Part shown: positions 36,099 to 49,076 of the stretch, piece by piece
Position numbering within the stretch: position 1 is the stretch's first letter
Layout of the letters: each line of letters starts with the position of its first letter
Assembly: GCA_965249785.1 (NCBI GenBank)
Contig: CBDFMU010000012.1
Location: 124,001-188,000 of the forward strand
Reading direction: 5' to 3'
From: M3007 sp965249785
GTDB lineage: Bacteria; Bacteroidota; Bacteroidia; Chitinophagales; Saprospiraceae
Length of the DNA: 64,000 bases
Translations under genes and position numbers: made by a program
The notes under the pieces: model-generated
What the model saw: the letters and a program-made list of their open reading frames with translations, nothing else
The model's database searches: none
What the model was told of the DNA's origin: nothing

Positions 36099-36272
36099 AA
36101 CCTCACCCTTAGCCCCTCTCCTGCGGGAGAGGGGGACTTGATTGCGTTGTTTTCTGTTTATTGCCAGCACCTCGGGTTATTAAAATCACAATTCCCCAAG
36201 GTATTGAAAGTCAATAACTTGAAACTCAATTTAGTCCCCCTCCCCTGAAAGGGAGGGGTTAGGGGTGGGGTT
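36099..36272. repeat. Inverted pair of the CCCCTCTCC...GGAGAGGGG-type repeat
   Basis: 36099-36139 and 36233-36272 are imperfect inverted copies of a ~41-bp unit, each with its own hairpin (CCCCTCTCC-TGC-GGGAGAGGGG and CCCCTCCC-CTGAAA-GGGAGGGG). Similar C-rich/G-rich palindromes recur between genes in many bacterial genomes. The pair fills most of the 195-base gap between the barrel gene and the giant gene. It could also attenuate transcription into the giant gene. Confidence 0.7.
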
Positions 36273-36292
36273 AAATCGAACATCCTTACCCT

Positions 36293-39200
36293 ATGTCCAG
36301 TCCTCTTTTCCGCCACATAACCGTCGCTTTCCTCCTGCTCCTCGCGCATGGATTGCTCCGCGCCCAGCAAGTTTTCCCGGTCTCCGTGAGTGGCAATCTG
36401 GTGCCGCCGCATAGTCTCGTGCTGTCCGATTACGCCACCACGCGGACGCAGGACTTGAGTTTTATGCTGACGCTAAACGACCCGGTAGAGGCCACGCGCC
36501 TGGTCAAATTTCGGCTGTCCATACGGCAGGATGGCAACGAAATAATGGCTACCAACCCGAATTACAACCCGCCGCCAGTGCTGCTGGAAAGGCAGGTGCC
36601 CTATATTATTGACGGCGGGGATTTAGCGGGCTACCTTAATCCAGCCAATCTATTGTACGCTGGTGGTGGCCAACCGGGCGTGCTACTGCCCAGCGGATTC
36701 AATTCTTTTTGCCTGGAAGTCATTGACGTTCAACGCAATGTACCCATCTCCGACCGGTTTTGCGCCAGCGGTTTCTTTGAACTGGCCCAACCGCCGCTGC
36801 TCGATCTGCCGCTATGCAACTCGCTTTTATCTTTTTCAGAACCCCAGAATATCACCTTTTCGTGGATGCCCATGCACCTGCTGTCGCTCAATCAGCCGGT
36901 GGACGTGCAATACGAGTTTACGCTGGTGAAAATGCTGCCCGGCATTCAGGACCCCAATGATGGATTCAATTTTTCCACGCCTATTTTGCAACGCATCGTC
37001 TCGCAAAATGTGTTGCATTACCTCGAAGACGACCCGCTGCTCGAACAGGACGGTTTGTACGCCTGGCGCGTGCGGGCATTAGACGGACGCGGCTATGATC
37101 TCTTCCAAAATCACGGGTACAGTCAGGTTTGCACTTTTGCTTTTCAAGGTGGCGGCCAGTTGGGTTCGCCGCTGTTCAGTTGTGAAGGCGGCGACTGCCA
37201 ATGGAACGGTACGCTGGCCACCAATCCGCTGACGGCTGCGCTGGCTATCGGCGACGAGGTGACGGTTGGCTTTTTTAATATGCGTTTGACGGAGGTGCAA
37301 CCCAACGGACAGGGCGGCTATTCCGGCGCAGGCACTATTTATATTCCTTTCTTGTACAGCAAGTTGCGCGTCGAATTTACCAATATCCAGGTCAATCAGG
37401 CACGACGGATGTATGCCGGAGACATTCGTTCAGTAGCAGAAAATGCCGACCTCATTCCTTCTTTTTTCTCGGTCATTAATCCTTCCACGCTGGTCGGTGC
37501 AGCGACGCAGGCGGCAGCCGATTTTTCCGATCAAACGGCCCAGGCCCTCGAAACCTATTTTACTTCCGGCGATCTGGCCCATCCACCAAATCTGGTGTCC
37601 ACGTTGCAAAACAGTATCGAAGCCAACGCTTTGCCGGTGGGACTGCCCATCGGGTTGGATCAGACGATTCCGGGCAGCGGTGTGCGAATGACCGTCGCGG
37701 TGACCGGCATTCATTTCGATGCGCATTCGGCGGCGATGAATGCCGTGTTGAGCACCCGTTTTGGCACGGATGGCCCCTGGGTCAAGTTTGGTGCGAAGGG
37801 TCTTTGTCTCCAACCTTATGGGTTGGCCGTCTCTGCCCCCACCTTGTCGCTGCTCGCGGATGTGGACCTGACGGGTACGGTTTTGCCCATTAAAATATTG
37901 GGACTCAATGCTTCCGGTGAGCCAGGCACTCATTTGAGTTGGAACTGCGAAGGCTTCGAGCAGTTTGTCTTAAAAGGCAGTTACGCATTTAGTCGCGACC
38001 GCGTGCGCCCCGTAGCGGACCCGGCAGGAACGGTGGTGGCCACATTTACCGCTACGACCCGGCGGCTTGACGACTTTATGGTTAAAATGGACGGCCTCGT
38101 GGATTTTTACATACCCGGCGCGGAAGATTTCCCCTTTCACATCGGCGACCTTTGGCTGGATTTATCCAAAACTGCCAACCCGACGGGTCTGGAATTTCCC
38201 GAAGGGTATCCGGCAGCGAGTAGTGGTGTCGAGTTTCGCGGTTTGTATCTCCACAGTGCTGCGGTTGGGCTGCCCCCTGTTTTCCAAAATTCTACCGCCG
38301 GGACACTGCCAAAATTGACCGCCAACAGCCTTTTATTTGATCAAAATGGTCTTACTGGTCGCATCACCGGCGAAAATCTGATCAATCTTTCCACCGGCAA
38401 TCTGGGTGGTTGGGGCTATTCACTGGACAGTAGTTGGCTGAATCTGGTGGCCAATAGTTTTGTCAACAGCGGCTTTACCGGGAAAATGCGCCTCCCGATC
38501 ATGGCCCCCGACGAGTCGCTGCACTATGTCGGCAGTTTCGCGCCAGCGGCCCTGCAAAACGCCCCGATGGATATTTCCTTCCACGTGGCCCCCGATGTGG
38601 TGACCATTGATCTGCTCAAAGCGCGGATCGTATTCGACCCCGGCAGCAGCATCAGCGTGGGCCGTTTGAACGGCGTGTTTCAGTCGCCCAAAGCAGACCT
38701 GAGTGGCTTGCTGACCGCCGCCGTGACTTCCGGCGACCCCGGTTTTGCCGGGCATATTATGCAGGAAATACAGAGTTTGCAGCAGACGCTCACTGCTGCT
38801 GGTCTCGGCTCGGTGGTGCCCAAACTCGACATGGATGGCATTCGCTTTACTGGCTTGAAAATAGACCTGGCAGCGGCAGATAAGTTCCAGATAGAGAGCA
38901 TTGTACCGCAAAATGCCAGCCTGCAATTTTTGGGTTTCAATGCCGACTTAAGCACGATGAATTTTTCGTCGCTGGATGCCGCGCAACTCGCTACGATGGG
39001 CATTACAGCGGCGCAAAACGTGCTGTCGCGGGGGCTGCAATTTCACGTGGATATTGCCCGCGATCTGCTGGGCAGTCTGGCTCCGACGGCTACTTTCACA
39101 GTGGTGGTCAATGAATCGCCCAACGGCAGCGGCGGCACGAAATATGCGTTTGGCGGCTTCGATTTGCAGTTTGCAGGTCCCAACGTGACCTTTAATTGTG

Positions 39201-42200
39201 CTGCCAATCTTGACCCGTTACCCGCGCCCGGCAATCCGGCTACCGGCAATATTCAGGGACAATTTGCCCAACTTAAAACTGGCTATTTCACCCTGACCCC
39301 GAATTTTCCATTGACCGCCGACAATGGCGCGGGTACGATTTCAGGTACCGGAAAAATTGACGTGGACATCCTGGGGCCATTTCGTACGCTCAATGTGACT
39401 TTCAATGCAGTAAAAGTGGACCAAAGCGGACGTATCATCGAAGGCGAGGTCATTACCGGCGGCGGTGCGGGGTTATTCAATTCCCCCAATCTGAGTGGCG
39501 TATTGAGCAATGTGCAAGGTCAGGTGGATGCGATGGTCAATGGCATGAACAGTTTTAATCTGCCGGTGGTGCTGGGTGTGCAGGGCAATGGCGAGAGCGA
39601 ACGCGATCAGGGTCTGATTATCATGGGTTTAGTGTTCAAGCCGACCGAAGCCAAAGCCCAGGCCAAAGTTATTTTTCCAGCGGGTGGCGGGCAGTTTGCC
39701 GAATTTGTGATCGAAGGATTAACGATGGTTCCGAATGGCGTAGCGAATTTCGACCTCGCGGTGGGGTTGGCGCATGACTTGAATTTTCAGCCGGTCAGCG
39801 GTCTCAACCCCCTCATTTTTAAACACTATAACAGCGCCGATCATACTGGCTCTTTTATTCGACTGGATTGTCATGGTTTTCTGGAATTTAACCTCGCCGG
39901 GAGTTACGCTTTTCCACAAAGCCAACTCGTTTCGCTGGATCATCCTGGTCAGCCGGTGGTGGCCAACTTCAACGTAAATTCGCAGAAATGGGGCGATTTC
40001 ATGGGCCAACTGGATAGTCTGGGCGCGTTTGAATTGGCGACGATGCCCGGTTTTGCCTTCCACGTGTCGGATGCGTACCTGGATTTTTCTCAAACCCGCA
40101 ACCCTTCGCCCCTCGTTTTTCCAAATAACTACAATAGTGGTGCGACCGCGACGGCACCCTTCAACTGGCGGGGCTTTTTTATCAAACAGATCGGCCTCAC
40201 TTTGCCGGATATGTTCGCTTTATCGGGTGGCACACCGCCGTCTTTTAGCGGCGAAAATCTGCTGATAGATGCGCAGGGTGCCTCGGCGACGCTGATTGGT
40301 CGCAATGTGGTGGATGGCAATATTGATGGTTGGGGTTTTGCGCTGGATAGTCTCGGCCTGACCATCGTGGCCAACCAACTGACGGAAGGCGGCTTGTCGG
40401 GCCATTTGGAAGTGCCACTGGTGGATGATCCGCTGCCCTACTCCGGTGCGCTGACCCGCGATGCGCAGGGATTTTTCACGATGACGCTGCAACCCAGTGT
40501 GACGACGCAACTGAATATTTCAGCGTTAAAATCGCATATTACGTTGAATGACAGCACCGTCGTTACCCTCACCACCGTCCCCGACCCCAAGCCGGGCAAG
40601 CCTAACAATCGCAAATTCAAACCTTACGCCGACCTCTACGGCAGCGTCGGGTCTGAGCGTCAGCAATGCCGATTTTCACGATGCCTCCCTGACGGGTAGC
40701 GTGGTGCAACAGGCCATTTCACTCATCGAAAGCGTGCTGGGGCCACTCACTTTCACGCCGCCCGCCATTCATTTTCAAGGGCTGAAAATCAACCATCCGA
40801 GTTTGCCCGCGACGCGCAGTTACGGACTGGACGGCTATAATATTGCCGGAGGGATTGCCATTGGCGACTACGAATTGGGGCTGAATCAATTGAATATGGT
40901 GGAAAATGCGGCGATGTCCTTCAACGGCGTCACGGCTCCGGCGGTGGGTCTGCAATTCAGCATCGGCATTCCCTCTGATCGGTATTAAGGTGGAACTATG
41001 GGCCAAAGAACAGACCGTCAATGGCAAAAAGAAATACAGTTTTGGCAAAATTAATGTGGAAAGCCACGTCCCCACTTTCCAATGTACCAGCAATTGCGGC
41101 CCTGCGCCGACTAACCAGACGGCAGCGAGTAACACGCCTGCCGACGGCTCGGTCATTAAAACCAGTGGTTTCCAGATAAAAGTCACCGGGCCGGGCACGG
41201 GAAAAGTGTTGGTAGATTTCCTAAATACGACGCTGGATGTGACGTTCAGCAATATCAGTCTCAATGCAGCGGGCGAACTTTTGAGCGGCGAAATCCTGAC
41301 TGCCGTGGATCAAAGTATGTTGTCGCCGCAGCAATTCAGCCTGGGCGTGGGGGGTACGCCGATGCAGTTTCCTTTGCTGGATCAACTCGGCGATGGATTG
41401 AGTGCCTTCACCAAATTGCCTTTTTCCTTAAAACAACAAGTCCAGAATATTGCGGGCGTGAATCTGCCCTTCGATTTTGTGGTGGTCGGGCTGCGTTTCA
41501 CCCCCACCGGCACCCGGCTGGATGCGGCGCTGATGTTTGAAACCGGCGATGTGGATCATCCTTATCTCAAATTTGGGGCGAGTGGCCTGTGCTTTACCCC
41601 GCAGGGTGTCAATCTGGATCATATCAAACTTTATCTGGCCGAAGGTGTCACGATGGGCGATTGGGGGATGCCGATCACGATTCTGCCCGGTGGTGCGCAG
41701 GGTAATACGGGTAGTTATGCGATATTTAGTTGCAGTGGAATTGATGAGTTTAATTTACAGGCTAAATACACTTTTGATAATACTATTATTAAACCCGTAC
41801 AATCTGGTAAAACGGCAGTAGATGCTTATTTTAATATTCGTACCCAACGTTGGGGGCAGTTTCTGGCTACGGCCACCATTGATAGTTTTTCAGTGGCTGG
41901 TCTGGAAGACGTGCTTTTTAAAGTAACCGACGCAACGATTGATTATGATGACGCACAAAATCCGGCTTTTGCCCCCGGTATGACCGGCACATTCCCACCC
42001 ACGTGGCGGGGATTTTATTTAAAACAATTGAGTGTCGCTTTACCGGAAGCCTTTGCCAATAATGGTAATCGCATTGTACTGAATGGCAATAATTTTACTT
42101 ATAATAAAAATGACGGTTTAAGTGGCCAGTTACTGGGTTTGAATTTGCTCAGTTTAACCACGGGTCGACTGAATAGTTGGGCTTTTTCATTAGATACTGT

Positions 42201-45200
42201 GGAACTGCGACTAGTCCATAGTTCGGCGCAGACCTTCGCGATGGGTGGTAGAATTCACATTCCAGTAACTGCGCAGGAAAACGCGATCAAGTACCGGGCA
42301 CAATTGGGTCGCGATGCCAGTAATAACCCGACTATGCAGTTTTCGCTCAATGTAGCGGGTACGTATCGCGTGCCTTACTTGGGCGATAGTACGAATATGG
42401 TGCTGGCCGCTACTTCGGTGGCCGGGGTGAAAACGGTGATGCTGAATAACAAGCGCAAATTTGAGCCTTACTGTGATTTAACCGGCGCGTTTAACCTGGG
42501 TATTAGTGAAGGCACCGTGGCGGGCATTAGTTACCCGGAATTTAAAATGCAATTACTGGGTTTCCAGAATTTTACTTTAAATGATGCGACTTCTACTATT
42601 CCGGCCCCCAATGGGGGTTTGAGTAAAATGGCTTTTAAAGCCTTTAGTTTTGCTGGTTTAAACTATAATGTGCAAGCCCCGGCTAGCAGTAGTACGACTC
42701 CTCCAAGCAGTACAACTCCTCCAAGCAGCAGTGCAAATAGTAGTAGCACAACTACCGGCACTTCCAATCCCGCCGTCGCTAAATTCCCGATTAATATAAG
42801 AAACATTGGATTTGGCGATTATGTAAGTGGTGGCCAGACTTTAAAACGGATCAGTTTTACCATTGATCTGAACTTTACCAGTGTGGGCGGCGCGGGCATC
42901 AAAGCCAGCACCTCCGTGGGTGTATTGGGCAGTTTAAATTTAAGTGCTTTACCCTCCGCACCCTGGAACGCCTTCCAGTTTAAAGGGGTAGAACTGGATC
43001 AAATTTCTATTAATGCCGATATAGGTTCTTTAAAACTGGTGGGTGGCTTGCGTTTTATCCGCAACGATGCGGTCTATGGCAATGGTTTTAAAGGCGGGAT
43101 TGTGATGACTTTAAAACCAACTTTGGAAGTCTCCGTAGTGGCGCAATTCGGCTCTACGGCGTATGGCAATAGTAGTGGACAAACCTATCGCTACTGGTTT
43201 GCCGATGCGAAAGCCGTTTTTGCTTCGGGTATCGGTTATGCGGGGATTGGTTTGTACGGTATTGGCGGCGGCGCTTATTATAATATGACCCAACAATTAG
43301 GTGGACAGGTATTAAGTGGTATCACTAATAAGGTAACACTGGATATTCCTACTTCTGGCTCGTCAGCACCTACACCTCAGCAGGTAGCGGCCATGCCCAA
43401 TATATTTGATCCAGGTGTCTCGCTTTCAGGAGTTGTTTATCGGCCTGTTCCGGGTAATAATCTGGGTATTAAAGCCAGTGTAGTAGTCGGTTCTTATCCC
43501 AATTCGGCGGCTTTTAATGCTGACCTGACGCTGGAAGCCTCTATTAATATGACTACACTGGGCTTAAACTACTTGTCTTTTAATGGAAAAGCCTATTTAA
43601 TGGCTCCCATTACTAATAGAAGCATCGCCAAAGCCTGGGCCGTATTTGGTAGTACACTTGATCCGATACAAGGCACTTTCACGGCTAATTTAGAGGCTTA
43701 TGTCAATATTGAAGGGCAAATTGTTGGGGCCTACGCTGGTGGTCCGGCTTACAAGGCTGGTTCCGCCCGCTTCTATTCAGAATTTGGTCCCAATGCACAG
43801 GCGGGTAAAAGTTGGTACTTAACCATTGGTACGCCCATGAATAAAGTACGGGTCAATGTCGGGCCGGTGGGTGCTACGTTTGGTGGTTATTTAATGGCGG
43901 GTTATCTCGGTCATCCAAATATTATTAATGAGACTGCTATGCCGCCATTGAGTAGTTATTTTAATGGGCGACTCCAATTACTGACCGATATGCGCAGTCG
44001 TAATAGTACGGCAATCAATCTGGGGAGCGGCATTGCTTTTGGAGCGGACTTTACAACACCACAGTTTGATAAGAAAATACTAATTTTTTATGCTAAATAT
44101 CAAGCGGGTTTAGCCTTCGATGTCACAATGACCCGTCCGCCCGGTACTTGTAATTCCAATGGTAGTCCAGTGGGGATCAATGGCTGGTATTTACAGGGTC
44201 AGGTGCTGGCGTTCTTTGATGCCGGCATTGGCTTGGAAGTAAATATCAACTTGTTGTTCAAACGCATTCGGGGGCGTTTTTCTATTGCCGATGTTCATAT
44301 TGAGGCGGGAATTCAGGCGCAATTGCCCAATCCATCGTGGTTTGCCGGGCAGTTGGCGGGGCGTTATCGCATTTTAGGTGGTTTGGTGAAAGGGCATTTC
44401 AAATTCCATGTAGAAACCGGCACTTATTGTGTATTGGGCAATTCTCCTAATAATCCATTGGCAGATATAGAATTAGTGGCCGAAATGCGCCCCACCGAGG
44501 GTCAGCAAAACGTGGCCGTTTATACCAAAGAAGCACTGGCAGTCGTCTTTAATTTACCAATTAATGCACCTTTTACTCTGGAAGCAGATAATGGGAAGGA
44601 AACCTATCGGCCGGTGGTGGTGAGTGCTGGCGTGTATAAAGGTTCTTATAGCGTGGCCGGTAGTTATGTGTATTCCAATGATGGCATTTACCGCAATACT
44701 TTGAATACGGTCGGTTATCTGGATAGTTTTAACGAACTGCGTTTCAATCCGACTAGTATTCTAATGGAAAACACTAGTTATACTGCCAAAATAACCGTAG
44801 CTTTTGATAAGAAAAACGGCGGTTCGTGGAGTCGGGTGGCCAATTCCCAAAAAGAATATACCCGTGGATTCAAGACTGGTGCCCGGCCTACCACGATCAT
44901 TGCGGATATATTACAATATCATGCACCTGGCTACCGGCAGCGTAACTGGTCCAGTGGATATGCCGATCCCAAAATAGAATTTACTAAAAAGGGTTTCGGT
45001 TATTTCTTTAATCCCAAAATATCCACCACTATCGGCAGCGTAACGCAGTGCGTGGAGCATAATTTCTATTACCGATTAACTAATCTTTCTACTGGGGAAT
45101 CGAAGTTAATGGCTTTATCGAGTCTGCCCACGCCGGAATATGAAGTAGCAGTGGACCAGTACCTTATTAACTATATTAATTTCATTATCAACCTTTATCA

Positions 45201-46533
45201 CCTGCTTAATATACCCGTTCCGCCCGCCATCACCGCGCTATTATCGCCCGCTCCACCTGCACCGGGTCAATGCGCACAACCTTCGGCGAGCCAAACGCAG
45301 AGTAATATCAAGGATATTCCCGCCCGCTCTGGTATTGAGATCGGGATGGCGAGCCTCGGCAATGAAAATCTGGTCAAGAATACTATTTACGAACTACAAA
45401 TAATCGCTATTCCGATCACGGCCAACCTGACACTGAACTCGACTATTGTTTTTGATAGCGTACAAGTGGTAAATGTCAATTTAGGCGACGAAAACGAGGT
45501 GGTGCAACAAGTAAAAACGGCGCGAGGTGACTTGCAAATCGGCGGCTCACCGATCAAAGTACTGTACAGTTATCATTTCAGGACCAGTAGTTATAATAGT
45601 TTGAAAGAGAAGGTGCTGGCATTGACCAAAGATGGTCAGCAGGACGTGGGCGATAATGTATGGATGAGTAAATTCCAGGGCAATGAGTCGTTCGACCAGT
45701 TCGATCAACTGCGCCTCCGGACTAATGCCGGTATCCTCGCCGAGCCCAGCACCTATGTGTCGGCCTACAATGCGATGTTCCCCACCGACTGGATCAGTGC
45801 GGCGCAGGAAAAAATATTATTCTTTATTAAAATACCGCTGACCATCTGGCATACTGTAAATGGTACCCAATCCACTTATAGTCCTTCGCAATTAAGAACA
45901 GCACTGTTACCGCCTTTCAACGCCAAAAATACCTACGAGTTCTACTTTAATCCCAGTGCGCCGCTGGAATTGAGTCAGTCCGAGATCAATGCCGGGGCAC
46001 CGTCCGCTACCGAGCAACATCATTTTGGGGTCCGGTACTACCATGACCAGTTTGCTATCCGGCAAATGCGCATTATTAAAAGTCTGGTCAACGATACCCA
46101 CCTCAATACCAATAAATATGACTGGAACAATAGTGCAGCGAAGGAACAATTTTACGGATTGGGTAACGTGATTGGTCATAATCCACATTATTTTATAGAA
46201 AGTGCAAATCAATATGGTTGGGAAAACAGCGGTAACTATAATAGTGGTCGATTACGGGATGTATCGCTCGCTTTCAACAGTACATATAATAGTTATGTAC
46301 TGCTGCGCGGTAATACCACCTTCGTCAAGCAAATCAAGAACTATAATTTCCTGTGGTTTGTCATTCCAATTGATACGGATGTCATGACTAATTTTAGTCT
46401 GACCGGAGGTCTCAAGAAGGTGTCGCAGTACAGCGGTAATTTTAATATTACCCTCTATAATAAAACCAACTGGCTGCGGATGGATGAAACGACTACCTCT
46501 GGTTCTTATACTTTGCCTACTTCCACCCAATAA
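36293..46533 (+). CDS. Giant exported modular protein (~3400 residues), interrupted by two frameshifts
   Basis: Three frames joined by two single-base shifts (near 40649-40651 and near 40971-40975) encode about 3412 residues. The first frame runs to 40699, the middle one covers 40650-40975 (GLSVSNADFHDAS to LQFSIGIP), the third continues with GIKVELWAKEQ to 46533. The chain starts with a signal peptide (FLLLLAHGLLRAQQ) and a beta-domain (QVFPVSVSGNLVPPHSL) like the N-termini of large Bacteroidota exoproteins sometimes labelled TANFOR (from memory). Three related ~300-residue modules follow (about 37770-38550, 39780-40490, 41560-42390), marked by RGFFIKQ/RGFYLKQ, SGENLL and GWGFALD motifs. A Ser/Thr/Pro linker lies near 42690-42760. 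No sorting domain is seen at the C-terminus. Confidence 0.75.
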
Positions 46534-46591
46534 ACGACTTCTGGACTGTGAAAGAACTAATTCCACCTGCCTATAATTCCAATAATAGCGT

Positions 46592-46694
46592 GTCATTCAG
46601 AGCCGAAGGCGTGGAATCCGAGGCCGAAGGCCGAATATTACCATCTAAAACCTTCGGTCTTCGGCCTCGGATTCCACGCTACGCTCTGAATGAC
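46592..46694. repeat. Long inverted repeat (REPIN-like) between the giant and Fn3 genes
   Basis: 46592-46635 and 46653-46694 are near-perfect inverted arms of 42-44 bp with a 17-base spacer; the outer ends read GTCATTCAGAGC and GCTCTGAATGAC and both arms contain GTGGAATCC or its complement. This matches a GTCATTCAGAGC-type intergenic repeat that I recall from other Bacteroidota. In RNA it would make a very stable hairpin before the Fn3 gene and could limit read-through. Confidence 0.8.
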
Positions 46695-46712
46695 AAGATC
46701 TCTGTATATAAA

Positions 46713-49076
46713 ATGCGGTTTTTATTATGTTTTGGTCTATGGATGTTGGGTTTATTCCACCAAACCACCCTACACGCTCAAAACCCTGTCGATACTAGTG
46801 TCGTCTATCAATACCTGCGGGATTTTATAGATCAGACTGGTCTGAAAAAAAGTGATCTAAAAAAAGACTCGGCACTTAATGCGCTGGTAAATACTTACGG
46901 TCTGGATATTAACCACTTAATTCCACAAACCGAAGTAGATGATGTGTCCACACCCATACCCGATTCTGCACAAATTGTAGAAAATCACTTGTTTTTACTA
47001 GGTAAAGCCTACGGCGATTCTATTGTGCTGCGTTGGGCTCCCGACAACCGCGAGTTTTGGCGAAGCACCAATCGGGCAGGTTATCAATTAATGCGCTATA
47101 CATTCAGTCCGGATTCTACTAATGTTATAGCCGGTTCTGGTGTTTCATTATCCGGCCCCAACGGAGCCTCGATCCGCCCCTGGGGACTCGATAGTATTGA
47201 AGCGCGTTTAAAAGAAACTGATACGTTGGCCTGGATAGTCGTGCAAGCACTCTATGGCACGGCAGTGGATAAAGCAGATACTTCTAGCAATTTAGTAGTA
47301 CAGGATATGCAGGCGGGTAATTACTACGGTTTTGCTTTGCTGGCTGCTGATCGGTCTGCACTGGCAGCGCAGGTGGCCGGGTTGCGCTGGGTGGATCGAA
47401 AGATTGAAAAAGGTGTGGCTTATTTATATGTATTGAGCAGCCCGGCGGATACTAGTACTAATGCACAAGGAATTACCTCGGTGCGCAATTTCCCTGCGCA
47501 GGAAGAACGCCCGACCAATATTCTGGTGATTCCCCGCGATGGTGTGGCTAATATCTTATGGTCGAATCAGGATAACCGACAATATTCGGCTTTCTGGTTG
47601 GAGCGTTCGGAAGATGGTGGCAAAACCTTTCATAAATTGCATCAAGATCCCTTGGTGTTTGCCGGTTCAGATGCCAAGCGCGAACCGAATATCTGGCAAA
47701 TGGGCAAATGGGGTGATAAAGATTTTCAACTCATTGATCTGAATAATTACTATCAATATCAAGATAGCGTACCAGAAAATTATCGGGATTATACTTATCG
47801 TTTACGCGGTATTAATCCGTTTGCAGAAATCAGTGTTCCGGCTATTTTTACGGGTTCCGGTCGGGATATCACGCCACCAGCCAATCCAAATTTTATAGAC
47901 TATGCTCAACTGGCCGATGGCCGGGTACGCTTGCACTGGCTTAATGAAGGCACCCCCGATCTCAAAGGCTTTCAGGTATTACTTTCTGATAAAGAAGGAG
48001 GTATTTATAAACCTATCACTGACCAGTTATTGCCGCCGACCAGTGATACGTATGTATCGCCACAGCCGCTATTAGCCAATTCATCGCATTACTATAAAAT
48101 TCGTGCTTTCGATACCCACGATAACAGTAGCGATTCTTATCCGGCTTATGTGCACGTAGTAGATAGTGTGCCTCCGGCTCCACCCGTTAAAATTCGTCAT
48201 TTTATTGATTCGACGGGTATAGTGACCTTGCTATGGGAGATGGGTAAAGAAGACGATCTGGCGGGTTATCGCGTATATTTTTCTAATCGCCGCGACTATG
48301 AAATGACGCAATTGACGGTGGAACCTACTACTTATAATTTCTTTCGTGATACTATTGAAATCAAGACCCTCACCGAGACCATTTATTATGCCATTCAGGC
48401 CGTAGACCGCAATTATAATCGTTCGGCTTTTTCGGAATTAATTGAAATAAAAAAGCCCGACGTGATTGCGCCGGTGACACCAGTAATGCTTTACCCGGAA
48501 GTGTCGGATAGTAGCGTTACGCTGCACTGGACGCCCAGCAGTAGCCCCGATGTAGTGCAACATACACTCTATCGTCGCTTATATGAGACGAATGAGTCGT
48601 GGAAAGAAGTCAGCAAATTTGGTAAAACCGATAGTATTTTTATAGATCGAACTATACAAAGTGAAAAAATGTACGAATATACACTACGCGCTAAAGATGA
48701 TGCCGGGCTGCTCTCCGAATATGCTTTTCCGGTGCATGCGCGGCCCTGGTTTTCTGGCAAAATTGCCTCCGTAAAAGACCTGCAAGTAGTCTATGATTCT
48801 ACTGCGAAAGTAATGCAACTGCAATGGCAGTTTACGCCGCCTACTACGGAGATTCTAAAAGGACAGGATTACCGCTTTTATGTCTATAAATCCTTCGGTT
48901 CCAATCCCTTAGCGCGCTACCAGCAATTAGATCGTACTACACTGCGCTTTAACGATAAAGACATCCATCAGGAAGGCAAATACAATTACGCCATAGTAGT
49001 CATGTTCAAAAATGGCAAAACGAGTGAATTGAGTACTACTGTTTCCGTGCGCTATTTTAAATCCACTTCAAAATGA
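46713..49076 (+). CDS. Exported fibronectin type III protein
   Basis: A 787-residue protein from ATG 46713; the frame is open back to 46548 but that part is the inverted repeat. A signal peptide ends near residue 22 (TTLHAQ). The N-terminal half is mixed; about residues 400-735 hold at least three fibronectin-III domains (for example VRLHWLNEGTPDLKGFQVLL, VTLLWEMGKEDDLAGYRVYF, VTLHWTPSSSPDVVQHTLYR) with a partial fourth to the end. No T9SS sorting domain is seen. The stop overlaps the start of the next gene (ATGA), so the two are translationally coupled. A bridging or adaptor role on the surface is inferred. Confidence 0.82.
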   Translation: MRFLLCFGLWMLGLFHQTTLHAQNPVDTSVVYQYLRDFIDQTGLKKSDLKKDSALNALVNTYGLDINHLIPQTEVDDVSTPIPDSAQIVENHLFLLGKAYGDSIVLRWAPDNREFWRSTNRAGYQLMRYTFSPDSTNVIAGSGVSLSGPNGASIRPWGLDSIEARLKETDTLAWIVVQALYGTAVDKADTSSNLVVQDMQAGNYYGFALLAADRSALAAQVAGLRWVDRKIEKGVAYLYVLSSPADTSTNAQGITSVRNFPAQEERPTNILVIPRDGVANILWSNQDNRQYSAFWLERSEDGGKTFHKLHQDPLVFAGSDAKREPNIWQMGKWGDKDFQLIDLNNYYQYQDSVPENYRDYTYRLRGINPFAEISVPAIFTGSGRDITPPANPNFIDYAQLADGRVRLHWLNEGTPDLKGFQVLLSDKEGGIYKPITDQLLPPTSDTYVSPQPLLANSSHYYKIRAFDTHDNSSDSYPAYVHVVDSVPPAPPVKIRHFIDSTGIVTLLWEMGKEDDLAGYRVYFSNRRDYEMTQLTVEPTTYNFFRDTIEIKTLTETIYYAIQAVDRNYNRSAFSELIEIKKPDVIAPVTPVMLYPEVSDSSVTLHWTPSSSPDVVQHTLYRRLYETNESWKEVSKFGKTDSIFIDRTIQSEKMYEYTLRAKDDAGLLSEYAFPVHARPWFSGKIASVKDLQVVYDSTAKVMQLQWQFTPPTTEILKGQDYRFYVYKSFGSNPLARYQQLDRTTLRFNDKDIHQEGKYNYAIVVMFKNGKTSELSTTVSVRYFKSTSK

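Noticed and set aside
46548..46712. N-terminal extension of the Fn3 protein
   Set aside because: These codons are translations of the intergenic inverted repeat; a signal peptide starts at 46713.
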